NCBI RefSeq assembly: GCF_900100345.1
Contig: NZ_FMTT01000009.1
Span: forward strand, 96,464 to 160,463
DNA from: Paenibacillus tianmuensis
GTDB lineage: Bacteria; Bacillota; Bacilli; Paenibacillales; NBRC-103111
DNA: 64,000 nt
Direction of reading: 5' to 3'
This document shows, in pieces, positions 57,629 to 64,000 of the stretch. The translations under genes and the position numbers were made by a program. Below the pieces are notes generated by a model. That model searched no databases. It was not told where the DNA came from and saw nothing but the letters and a program-made list of their open reading frames with translations. Numbering within the stretch: position 1 is the first letter of the stretch; every line of letters begins with the position of its first letter.

Positions 57629-58900
57629 TTAACCGCGAATTTGCCCGTTTCCGATAATGCAGTATTTGCTCGACGTCAGCGCCGGCAAGCCCATAGGACC
57701 GCGAGCGTGCAGCTTTTGCGTGCTGATGCCGATTTCGGCGCCGAAGCCGAATTCGAAGCCGTCCGTGAAACGGGTGGAGGCGTTATGATACACGGCGGCT
57801 GCATCGACCTCCTGCAGGAAGCGTGCAGCGTTCGCCGCGTCTTCCGTCACGATGCATTCCGAATGCATCGTTCCGTGGCGGCGTATGTGCGCCAGCGCCT
57901 CGTCCAGCCCGTTCACGACGCGAACGTTCAAAATATAATCGTTGTATTCCGTATCCCAGTCGGCTTCCGAGGCTGCTTTCACCGCCGGCGCGAGCCGCTG
58001 CGCTTCCGCATCGCCCCGCAGCTCGACCATTTGCTGTACGAATAGCTCGGCGATGTTCGCCAGATGCCGCTCCGCAAAATCGCGCTGCACCAGCAGCGTT
58101 TCCATCGAGTTGCATACTGAAGGCCGCTGCACTTTCGCGTTGATGGCGATCTTCAGCGCCATGTCCGGCTGTGCGCTGGCGTCGATATAGGTATGGCAAA
58201 TGCCGGCTCCGGTCTCGATCACCGGCACGGTTGCGTTTTTGACGACATTTTGAATCAAAGAAGCGCCGCCGCGCGGAATAAGCACATCGAGCAGGCCGTT
58301 CAGCTTGAGCATTTCGTCCACCGATGCGCGGCTCGGGTCCATGACGAGCTGCAACGCGTCCGCCGGAACGTCGGTCGTTTTCAGCGCATCGTGCAGTACC
58401 TCGACGATCCGCTTATTGGAATGAAGCGCCGAGGAACCGCCTCGCAGCACGACGGCGTTGCCGGTTTTCAGGCAGAGTCCGGCCGCATCCACGGTAACGT
58501 TCGGACGCGCTTCGTAGATGATGCCGATGACGCCGAGCGGCACGCGGACTTTGCGGATTTGCAGGCCGTTCGGGCGGTCGAACGTCTCCAGCGTATCGCC
58601 GATCGGATCGGGCAAAACGACGACCTGCCGCAGTCCGTCAGCCATCGCTTCGATCCGCTGGCGGTTCAGGGCCAGCCGGTCAAGCAGCGACGTGCTGATG
58701 CCGCTCTCACGCCCGCGCTGTAGATCCTCCGCGTTGGCGGCGATAATCGATTCGGCCTCCGCTACGAGGGCGTTCGCCATGCACAGCAGCGCGTCGTTCT
58801 TTTGCTCGGTGCCGAGTAAACCGAGCTTCGGCGCGGCTTGCTTGGCTAGCTTCGCTTTTTGCACCACTTCGCTCAGGTTTAGAGCTTGATCCGTTGTCAT
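57629..58900 (-). CDS. proA: Gamma-glutamyl phosphate reductase
   Basis: NADPH-dependent reduction of gamma-glutamyl phosphate to glutamate semialdehyde. ALDH-fold motifs are PLGVIGIIYEARPNVTVDA, KTGNAVVLRGGSSALHSN and the catalytic cysteine region KVQRPSVCNSMETLLV, then DTEYNDYILNVRVV. ATG at 58900 lies 7 bases after AAGGAGGA; a TTG two codons earlier lies within the spacing. 423 residues. 43 bases separate it from proB. Confidence 0.96.
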   Translation of the reverse strand: MTTDQALNLSEVVQKAKLAKQAAPKLGLLGTEQKNDALLCMANALVAEAESIIAANAEDLQRGRESGISTSLLDRLALNRQRIEAMADGLRQVVVLPDPIGDTLETFDRPNGLQIRKVRVPLGVIGIIYEARPNVTVDAAGLCLKTGNAVVLRGGSSALHSNKRIVEVLHDALKTTDVPADALQLVMDPSRASVDEMLKLNGLLDVLIPRGGASLIQNVVKNATVPVIETGAGICHTYIDASAQPDMALKIAINAKVQRPSVCNSMETLLVQRDFAERHLANIAELFVQQMVELRGDAEAQRLAPAVKAASEADWDTEYNDYILNVRVVNGLDEALAHIRRHGTMHSECIVTEDAANAARFLQEVDAAAVYHNASTRFTDGFEFGFGAEIGISTQKLHARGPMGLPALTSSKYCIIGNGQIRG

Positions 58901-58943
58901 GTTCAACTTCCTCCTTCGGAGCGTCGTTTAAGGTCGTACTTGC

Positions 58944-60077
58944 TTAGGTTTCGGCAGCATCCTTTGCTTTAGCCGTCGATGCGAGGGTAATCCATTCGTC
59001 GCGGTGTATGACTTCGATGCGCGGCACCTCGATCCGCTTCTGCACTTCCTCCGTACTAAGACCGGCAACAGCCTGAAGCTGCCAGGAGGCGTAATTGACG
59101 ACGCCGCGCCCGATCGTTTCCCCATCCGGGCCGAGCACTTCGATGACATCGCCGGGATGGAACTCCCCAGTCACTTCCTTGACGCCCGCGGGCAGCAAGC
59201 TTTTGCCTCCCACGACGAGCGCCAGCTCCGCGCCTTCGTCCACATAGACCGAGCCCTGCGGCTGGGAGTGGAAGCCGAGCCACTGCTTTTTCATCGGTAA
59301 ATTATGCTCCGCCGTATCGAAATAAGTGCCTTTCCCGGTTCCTTCCACGGCCAGCATCAGGTCGCCGGGCTCCGTGACGCGCCCGACGAACACCGGCACA
59401 CCGCCGCGCATTGCGATTCGAGCAGCCTCGATTTTGGAGCGCATGCCGCCGGTGCCGACCATAGAGCCGGAGCCCCCGGCGATCCGGGAAATGTTTTCGT
59501 CGATTTCCAGCACGCGTTCGATCCGTTTGGCGTCCGCGTTTTTGCGCGGGTCTTCGGTGTACAATCCGTCCGTATCGGTTAGGATGACCAGCCTTTGCGC
59601 CCGGACCAGATTGGCTACGAGGGCGGAAAGCGTATCATTGTCGCCGAATTTCAGCTCGTCGACCGAGACCGTATCGTTTTCGTTAATAATCGGCAGCATT
59701 CCGCGGCGCAGCAGCTCTTCAATCGTCATCTGCGCGTTATGGATTCGCTTGCGGTTGGAGAAGTCGGAGCGGGTCAGCAAAATTTGCCCTACGCCTACGC
59801 TTTGCCCCGAGAATGCCGCTTGGTATGCTTGCATCAGCAGCGCCTGCCCGACGGAAGCGGAGGCCTGCTTCTCGTGCAGCAGCTTGGGACGGGACGCGTA
59901 CCCCAGCTCCCGAAAGCCGGCTGCCACGGCTCCCGAGGTCACGAGGAGCACGGGAAAGCCTTGACGGTGAAGCGCCGCCAGCTCTGCGGCGAAAAATGCG
60001 ATTTTTGCCCGGTTCAATCCGCCTTCGTCGGACGTTAGCGAACTGCTGCCGATTTTCACTACGATCGTTTGCTGCAT
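58944..60077 (-). CDS. proB: Glutamate 5-kinase
   Basis: First enzyme of proline synthesis: phosphorylates glutamate. The kinase domain starts VVKIGSSSLTSDEGGLN; ILLTRSDFSNRKRIHNAQMT, PIINENDTVSVDELKFGDNDTLSALVA (glutamate/ATP site) and GSGSMVGTGGMRSKIEAA follow. A PUA domain fills the last about 90 residues. The ATG at 60077 follows GGAAAGAGTGA. 377 residues. A proline T-box leader precedes it. A longer form from 60137 would run into the T-box terminator and is rejected. Confidence 0.96.
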   Translation of the reverse strand: MQQTIVVKIGSSSLTSDEGGLNRAKIAFFAAELAALHRQGFPVLLVTSGAVAAGFRELGYASRPKLLHEKQASASVGQALLMQAYQAAFSGQSVGVGQILLTRSDFSNRKRIHNAQMTIEELLRRGMLPIINENDTVSVDELKFGDNDTLSALVANLVRAQRLVILTDTDGLYTEDPRKNADAKRIERVLEIDENISRIAGGSGSMVGTGGMRSKIEAARIAMRGGVPVFVGRVTEPGDLMLAVEGTGKGTYFDTAEHNLPMKKQWLGFHSQPQGSVYVDEGAELALVVGGKSLLPAGVKEVTGEFHPGDVIEVLGPDGETIGRGVVNYASWQLQAVAGLSTEEVQKRIEVPRIEVIHRDEWITLASTAKAKDAAET

Positions 60078-60131
60078 AGGAATCACTCTTTCCATGACTG
60101 ATCTGGCTGCCGCCCCGGGCAGATGCGGAAA

Positions 60132-60376
60132 ACGCAAAAAGGCCCCGTCCTTTAAGGACGAAAGCCTCTACTTCCGCGGTACCACCTTACTTGATGAATT
60201 GACGACCAACTCATCCTGCTTCAGTCCCTTGTAACGACAGGGAAAGCCGTCCAGCTCGTCGCTGGCCGTTCAGGGGCGGGTTCGGCAAGGCTCCACGGTA
60301 AATTCTCGCAGCCGGTGGAATTTACTCTCTGATCGTGCAGGGGCTTTCCTACTATTCCCATCAATACGTTTTGCTT
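60132..60376 (-). promoter_or_regulatory. Proline T-box riboswitch leader of the proBAC-mtnWXB unit
   Basis: On the reverse strand the T-box core AGGTGGTACCGCGGAAG covers about 60188-60172. It is followed by the terminator AGGCTTTCGTCC-TTAAA-GGACGGGGCCT and five T. In Stem I, GAAC is followed by CCG at 60279-60277, the likely specifier codon (Pro). Uncharged tRNA-Pro should therefore induce the operon; T-box control of proBA is known in Bacillus. Confidence 0.92.
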
Positions 60377-60382
60377 TTCATT

Positions 60383-60412
60383 AGCATAGCATGAGGGGGG
60401 GAGGTTTGTAAA
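60383..60412 (-). promoter_or_regulatory. Promoter of the proline T-box leader
   Basis: On the reverse strand TTTACA (60412-60407) and TATGCT (60388-60383) are 18 bases apart, just downstream of the mtnE stop. The spacer is a C-run. Confidence 0.55.
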
Positions 60413-60417
60413 GGCGA

Positions 60418-61629
60418 TCAGCCGAACAGACGAAGGGCGTCGATTCGGTCAACCGCTTCGCGGAGCCGCTCTTCCGTGCTGAGCAAGCCGAGGCGCACGT
60501 AGCCTTCGCCGTGGTCGCCGAAGCCGACTCCGGGAGCGACGACGATCTTGGCCTTCTCGAGCAGCATGTCGGAGAACGACTCCGACGTATAACCCTTCGG
60601 CACAGGCAGCCAAGTGAAGAAAGAGCCTTGCGAACGCGACGCTTGCCAGCCGATCCGGTCCAAAGCCCCGAACAGGGTGTCTCTGCGGCTCTGGTACATC
60701 TGCACGAGCTCGTGAACGCTATCCTGTGGGCCGGTCAACGCGATGGCCGCCGCCTCTTGGATGCCTCCGAACAAGCTGCAGTAGTAATGATCCTGAATCA
60801 AGTTGATCATCCGCACGATTTCGCGGTTGCCGAGGCAGAAGCCGACCCGCCAGCCGGCCATGTTGTACGTTTTGGACAAAGTGTAAAATTCGACGCCGAC
60901 CTCCTTGGCGCCCGGCAGCTGTAGAAAGCTGACTGGCTTCTGTCCGTCGAAGCCGATGGCTCCGTAAGCGAAGTCGCTGGCCACGACAATGCCGTGCTTT
61001 GCCGCAAAAGCAATCGTCTCCTCATAGAAGGAAGCCGGAGCCGAAACCGCCGTCGGATTGTTCGGATAGTTGATGAACAGCAGCTTCGCCCGATTCACGT
61101 CATCGGCCGAAAGCGCACTGTAATCCGGCAGGAACCCGTTCGATTCCAGAAGCGGCATGAAGGCCATCCGGGCGCCGGCCAGGGCGACGCCGGACCAATA
61201 ATCCGGGTATCCCGGGTTAGGCACCAGGCAGACGTCACCGGGATTGAGCAGGCATTGGGCGATTTCCACAAGACCGGTTTTACCGCCGAACAAAACCGCC
61301 ACTTCCGTCTCCGGGTCGAGCTCGACGCCGTAATCTTCCCGGTATCGTTGGGCGGCGGCCTCTTTTAAAAACAAGTAGCCGTTGAACGGAGGGTAGCGGT
61401 GGTACTGCGGATTTTCCGCCGCTTGCTGCAGCGCCTTGACGATGTGCGGCGGGGTCGGTCGATCAGGATTCCCTTGTCCCAGATTGATTACGTCGTGTCC
61501 TGCGGCAATTTGGACATTGGCTTTGCGCACAAGCGTGGCAAAAAATTGGGTAGGCAGCTCTTGCAGCCGTTCAGCCGGAATCATAGGAAAAGTGCTGACG
61601 GCTGCTTTCGTCGGGTTATTGGTCTTCAT
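60418..61629 (-). CDS. mtnE: Methionine salvage aminotransferase MtnE
   Basis: PLP aminotransferase converting 2-keto-4-methylthiobutyrate to methionine, the last step of methionine salvage. It has the fold-type I signature INLGQGNPDRPTPPHIV, VLFGGKTGLVEIAQCLLNPGD, NYPNNPTAVS, and the PLP lysine in TLSKTYNMAGWRVGF; FAYGAIGFDGQKPVSFL is shared with Bacillus MtnE. GGAGTGA precedes the ATG at 61629. 403 residues, including a short N-terminal extension. It is divergent from mtnU, as in Bacillus. Confidence 0.9.
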   Translation of the reverse strand: MKTNNPTKAAVSTFPMIPAERLQELPTQFFATLVRKANVQIAAGHDVINLGQGNPDRPTPPHIVKALQQAAENPQYHRYPPFNGYLFLKEAAAQRYREDYGVELDPETEVAVLFGGKTGLVEIAQCLLNPGDVCLVPNPGYPDYWSGVALAGARMAFMPLLESNGFLPDYSALSADDVNRAKLLFINYPNNPTAVSAPASFYEETIAFAAKHGIVVASDFAYGAIGFDGQKPVSFLQLPGAKEVGVEFYTLSKTYNMAGWRVGFCLGNREIVRMINLIQDHYYCSLFGGIQEAAAIALTGPQDSVHELVQMYQSRRDTLFGALDRIGWQASRSQGSFFTWLPVPKGYTSESFSDMLLEKAKIVVAPGVGFGDHGEGYVRLGLLSTEERLREAVDRIDALRLFG

Positions 61630-61735
61630 CTATGTCACTCCATTTGTTTGGTTTCAAATGTGTTGCCTTACAATTAATTCTTTGTGTTCTTATCGGAATA
61701 TAGTTAATAACCTGAGCGGATAGGAATAATGTAAC

Positions 61736-61809
61736 ATGAAAAACGGTGCGTGTATACGGGTCTATTTCGTCGAATCATCCGTTTAACTGTCGAGGGAAAC
61801 GTTTTTCAT
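61736..61809. promoter_or_regulatory. Inverted repeat in the mtnE-mtnU intergenic region
   Basis: ATGAAAAACG at 61736-61745 and its exact complement CGTTTTTCAT at 61800-61809 are 54 bases apart in the 405-base divergent region. No S-box (SAM riboswitch) was recognised. The remainder of the region holds only the mtnU promoter. A regulator site is possible but unproven. Confidence 0.4.
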
Positions 61810-61928
61810 AGCTTATCATGTGCGGAGCTTTCAGGATTTGGCGGATGCCATTGTAGCGGACTCGGGCTATGAAATGAATGAGCCCGCCGAGGAACGGTAC
61901 GCTGGACGATATTGTTTGCGCGGGCGCG

Positions 61929-61957
61929 TTGAAGTTCCGCTTCCGTTGCTCTATGAT
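61929..61957 (+). promoter_or_regulatory. SigA promoter for mtnU
   Basis: TTGAAG at 61929-61934 and TATGAT at 61952-61957 with a 17-base spacer; predicted start about 70 bases before the mtnU ATG. Confidence 0.6.
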
Positions 61958-62034
61958 AATAGGAAGAAACGGCGCAGTTTCCCCAAGTGGGCCGCTGCGT
62001 TCGGAATTTCGAGACGGGTGAGGGGGAAGGTTAG

Positions 62035-62832
62035 ATGGCTGGGCAACGATGGAATTTTGCTCTGCTGCAGATGGACATCGCGATAGGAGAGCCCGAACGC
62101 AACTTCGCAAAGCTGGAGAGCCTTCTGCATGAAGCGGTCGCTCACGATACGAAGCCGGATGTGATTGTCTTCCCGGAGATGTGGAACACCGGCTACGCGT
62201 TGGATCGGATTCAGGAGCTGGCGGACCATTACGGAGAGCGAACCGAGGCGCTGCTGGCGGCGTTTAGCCGAAAGCACGGCGTGAACATCATCGGCGGTTC
62301 GATCGCGGAGAAGCGGGACGACGGCGTCTACAATACGATATTCGCATATGACCGGCAAGGAAACCGTGCAGGAGACTACTCGAAAATTCATTTGTTCCGG
62401 CTCATGGATGAGGAGAAGTTTCTGCAAAGCGGAGAACGTGCGGGCGAGCTTCAACTGGACGGTATTCCGGCCGGCATGATGATCTGCTACGACATCCGCT
62501 TTCCGGAGCTTGCGCGAAAGCTCGCGCTTGGCGGCGCACAAATTTTATTCGTTCCGGCCGAATGGCCGAACCCGCGGCTGCATCACTGGCGCACGCTGCT
62601 GATGGCGCGGGCGATCGAGAATCAGATGTTCGTCGTCTCCTGCAACCGTGTAGGCGTGAGCGGGACGACGGAGTTTTTCGGTCATTCGATGGTCATTGAT
62701 CCGTGGGGCGAGGTGCTAGCCGAAGGGGGAGAAGCGGAAACGATCGTTCGCGCAGCCGTCGACCTTAGCCAGGTGCCTGCCGTGCGCGGCAAAATTCCGG
62801 TATTTGAAGACAGACGCCCTTCCTTGTATTAA
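62035..62832 (+). CDS. mtnU: Carbon-nitrogen hydrolase, MtnU-like omega-amidase
   Basis: Nitrilase-fold amidase of 265 residues. The catalytic triad is E48 (FPEMW), K117 (YSKIHL) and C151 (MICYDIRFPE). In Bacillus, MtnU lies beside mtnE and is annotated as 2-oxoglutaramate amidase; it would remove the product of a glutamine-dependent transaminase such as MtnE. This fits the divergent arrangement here. The exact substrate is inferred from this context. ATG after AGGGGGAAGG. Confidence 0.9.
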   Translation: MAGQRWNFALLQMDIAIGEPERNFAKLESLLHEAVAHDTKPDVIVFPEMWNTGYALDRIQELADHYGERTEALLAAFSRKHGVNIIGGSIAEKRDDGVYNTIFAYDRQGNRAGDYSKIHLFRLMDEEKFLQSGERAGELQLDGIPAGMMICYDIRFPELARKLALGGAQILFVPAEWPNPRLHHWRTLLMARAIENQMFVVSCNRVGVSGTTEFFGHSMVIDPWGEVLAEGGEAETIVRAAVDLSQVPAVRGKIPVFEDRRPSLY

Positions 62833-62850
62833 AAAAAGCAAAAACGGCAC

Positions 62851-62892
62851 GCGAAAACCGGCTCGGATTATTCCGGCCGGTTTTTTGCGCGT
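62851..62892. terminator. Bidirectional terminator between mtnU and the LysR gene
   Basis: GCGAAAACCGGC at 62851-62862 pairs with GCCGGTTTTTTGC at 62876-62888; A-run upstream and T-run downstream. It overlaps the last codons of the LysR gene. Confidence 0.82.
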
Positions 62893-63791
62893 TCGGCTTC
62901 CATCACCTTGCGGAACGTCTCCATAAACGCGGCGACCGCCTTCGATAAATAACGCCCCTTGCGATGGGCGATCACGAGCGTACGGGTCGGCCGGTTGGAC
63001 AGCTGCAGGTACGCGGGCGCCAGCTCGTTCCGTCCCCTCAGCAGCATATGCGGGATGAAGGCAATGCCCATCCCCGCCGCGACGAGCGACTGGACCGTCT
63101 CGATATTGCTGCTCTCGAACACGATGTTCGGCGTAAATCCGGCGTCGTTGCACAATTGGATCGCGATTTGACGGAAGCCCTGGCCTCTTTTAAGCGCGAT
63201 GAACGGCTCCTCCTGCAGTTCCGCAATATTGACCGTTTTGTTTGCTCCCTCGGTCAGACGCGCGGCCAGCGGATGCTGCGGCGGGACGGCTAGTACGATT
63301 TCTTCCTCAATGACCGGCTCGTAGTCAAGTGAGTCATCGATCAGGGGCAGGGAAAGCAGGCTAATGTCGGCTTGCCCGCTCGCCGTTAATTGTTCGAGGT
63401 TCGAGGTTGTCTCTTCGACGAGCACAATATCGATTTCCGGGTAGCGCTCCTGGAAGACGGGCAGGACGAGGGGCAGCACATGCGCGCCTGTAATCGGGAG
63501 GCTGCCCACGACAAGCTTGCCTTTGCGCATTTGGGAAATGTCTTCCATTTCTTGTTTTAACTGCTCGACCATGTCGAGAATTTTTTGCGCTTTTTCTACA
63601 AAGCGGGTACCGGCATAGGTGACTTCCACCGAGTTGGTCGTCCGTTGAAACAAAAGCACGCCGAGCTCCTTCTCCAGCTTGGAAAGCTGCTGGCTGAGCG
63701 ACGGCTGGGCGATATGCAGTTTTTCGGCTGCGCGGGAAAAATTCTTTTCAATGGCGATTTGCAAAGCGTATTGCAGCTGGCGCAGTTCCAT
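62868..63791 (-). CDS. LysR family transcriptional regulator
   Basis: 307 residues: an N-terminal winged helix-turn-helix (MELRQLQYALQIAIEKNFSRAAEKLHIAQPSLSQQLSKLEKELG, about 1-60, of which FSRAAEKLHIAQPSLSQQL is the HTH) and a periplasmic-binding-protein-like effector domain from about residue 90 (GKLVVGSLPITGAHVLPLVL and VVAGMGIAFIPHM-type end VAAGMGIAFIPHML). No target gene is divergent to it except the tnpB fragment; it could act on mtnU or elsewhere, which the sequence does not say. Effector unknown. Confidence 0.92.
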   Translation of the reverse strand: MELRQLQYALQIAIEKNFSRAAEKLHIAQPSLSQQLSKLEKELGVLLFQRTTNSVEVTYAGTRFVEKAQKILDMVEQLKQEMEDISQMRKGKLVVGSLPITGAHVLPLVLPVFQERYPEIDIVLVEETTSNLEQLTASGQADISLLSLPLIDDSLDYEPVIEEEIVLAVPPQHPLAARLTEGANKTVNIAELQEEPFIALKRGQGFRQIAIQLCNDAGFTPNIVFESSNIETVQSLVAAGMGIAFIPHMLLRGRNELAPAYLQLSNRPTRTLVIAHRKGRYLSKAVAAFMETFRKVMEAERAKNRPE

Positions 63792-63827
63792 GCGGCTCGG
63801 CTCCTTTTATCGTTAAGGTTGAGAAGA

Positions 63828-63849
63828 CTCCCTCTTCGATAAGGGGGAG
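63828..63849 (+). mobile_element. Probable left-end hairpin of an IS200/IS605-type element
   Basis: CTCCCTCTT at 63828-63836 pairs with AAGGGGGAG at 63841-63849 (one G-T pair) around CGAT, about 80 bases before a tnpB start. IS200/IS605 elements lack terminal inverted repeats and carry subterminal hairpins recognised by TnpA. The exact left end and target site cannot be fixed without the right end, which lies outside the window. Confidence 0.5.
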
Positions 63850-63877
63850 ATGAATCAGCATCTCTTGTATATGAATG

Positions 63878-63896
63878 CGAACATATGTGCTATAAT
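63878..63896 (+). promoter_or_regulatory. tnpB promoter overlapping a LexA-like box
   Basis: TGCTATAAT (63888-63896) is an extended -10 with a perfect hexamer. CGAACATATGTGC at 63878-63890 abuts and overlaps it and matches the first 11 bases of the Bacillus SOS/LexA operator form CGAACATATGTTCG, differing in the right half. Confidence 0.5.
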
Positions 63897-63929
63897 GGTC
63901 ATGAAATCACCAAAGGAGATAAGTCTCGC

Positions 63930-64000
63930 ATGTTGCATCATAAAGCTTTTCGCTTTCGCATCTACCCTACGGAGGAGCAAACGACGCTGATCCATCAGAT
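63930..64000 (+). CDS. tnpB: IS200/IS605-type TnpB/OrfB protein, cut by the window end
   Basis: Only the first 23 codons are visible: MLHHKAFRFRIYPTEEQTTLIHQ. The K/R-FRIYPTxEQxxLI start is the standard N-terminus of OrfB/TnpB proteins of the IS200/IS605 and IS607 families, RNA-guided nucleases of the Cas12 ancestor group. AAAGGAGAT lies 9 bases before the ATG. Whether the gene is intact and whether a tnpA accompanies it cannot be seen. No tnpA is found on the left side within the window. Confidence 0.75.
   Translation, partial: MLHHKAFRFRIYPTEEQTTLIHQ

Noticed and set aside
61630..62034. SAM (S-box) riboswitch for mtnE or mtnU
   Set aside because: I looked for the CTTATC-AGAG and GGCCC-like conserved core on both strands and did not see it, though a covariance search would be decisive.
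61820..62086. 88-codon open frame upstream of mtnU
   Set aside because: It spans the mtnU promoter and overlaps the mtnU start; no ribosome-binding site and no recognised domain.

Overview
This window looks like chromosomal core sequence from an endospore-forming, Gram-positive Paenibacillus-like bacterium (family Paenibacillaceae; species not determinable by eye). The evidence is the mraZ-to-divIVA division and wall cluster with spoVD, spoVE, spoIIGA, sigE and sigG inside it, a bacillithiol gene (bshC), a meso-DAP-type MurE with an acetyl-DAP lysine branch, T-box leaders, a PyrR-attenuated pyr operon, and frequent TTG/GTG starts behind strong AGGAGG-like sites. No tRNA, rRNA or CRISPR array was seen.

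Layout. 1-3.9 kb: the end of an oligopeptide ABC transporter gene, then bshC and ahcY. 4.0-24.3 kb: the dcw cluster in one direction (mraZ, rsmH, ftsL, a PASTA PBP, spoVD, murE, murF, mraY, murD, spoVE, murG, murB, murA, divIB, ftsA, ftsZ), preceded by a clear triple MraZ operator. 24.4-31.8 kb: spoIIGA-sigE-sigG behind a spoIIG-like promoter with probable Spo0A boxes, then ylmC, ylmD, ylmE, sepF, ylmG, ylmH, divIVA. 31.8-38.9 kb: ileS behind an isoleucine T-box, a small membrane protein, yteA (reverse), lspA, an RluD-type pseudouridine synthase and patA. 38.9-40.9 kb (reverse): dapH and dapL, which with patA make up the N-acetyl branch of DAP synthesis. 41.0-50.4 kb: the pyr operon pyrR-B-C-carA-carB-F-E with a PyrR attenuator but without pyrP, pyrK or pyrD. 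50.4-54.0 kb: an ECF sigma factor, a membrane protein (probable anti-sigma), and a two-gene ABC transporter, all tightly coupled. 54.1-60.4 kb (reverse): proB-proA-proC running straight into mtnW-mtnX-mtnB behind a proline T-box. 60.4-62.8 kb: mtnE and mtnU divergent. 62.8-64.0 kb: a LysR regulator (reverse) and the first 23 codons of an IS200/IS605-type tnpB cut by the window end.

How it fits together. The DAP made by DapH/PatA/DapL is the substrate of MurE; MurE, MurF, MraY, MurG, MurA and MurB feed the division machinery (FtsL, DivIB, the PBP, FtsA/FtsZ/SepF/DivIVA) and, in sporulation, the cortex machinery (SpoVD, SpoVE) driven by SigE and SigG. AhcY, BshC and the mtn genes all handle sulfur metabolites of the methionine/cysteine cycle. 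The least routine parts are the sigma/anti-sigma/ABC module, the proline T-box operon that includes methionine-salvage genes, a 110-bp nested inverted repeat in place of ylmA, the hairpin-rich insert inside the pyr operon, and the LexA-like box over the tnpB promoter. I found no convincing wholly new system; these are the candidates worth checking.
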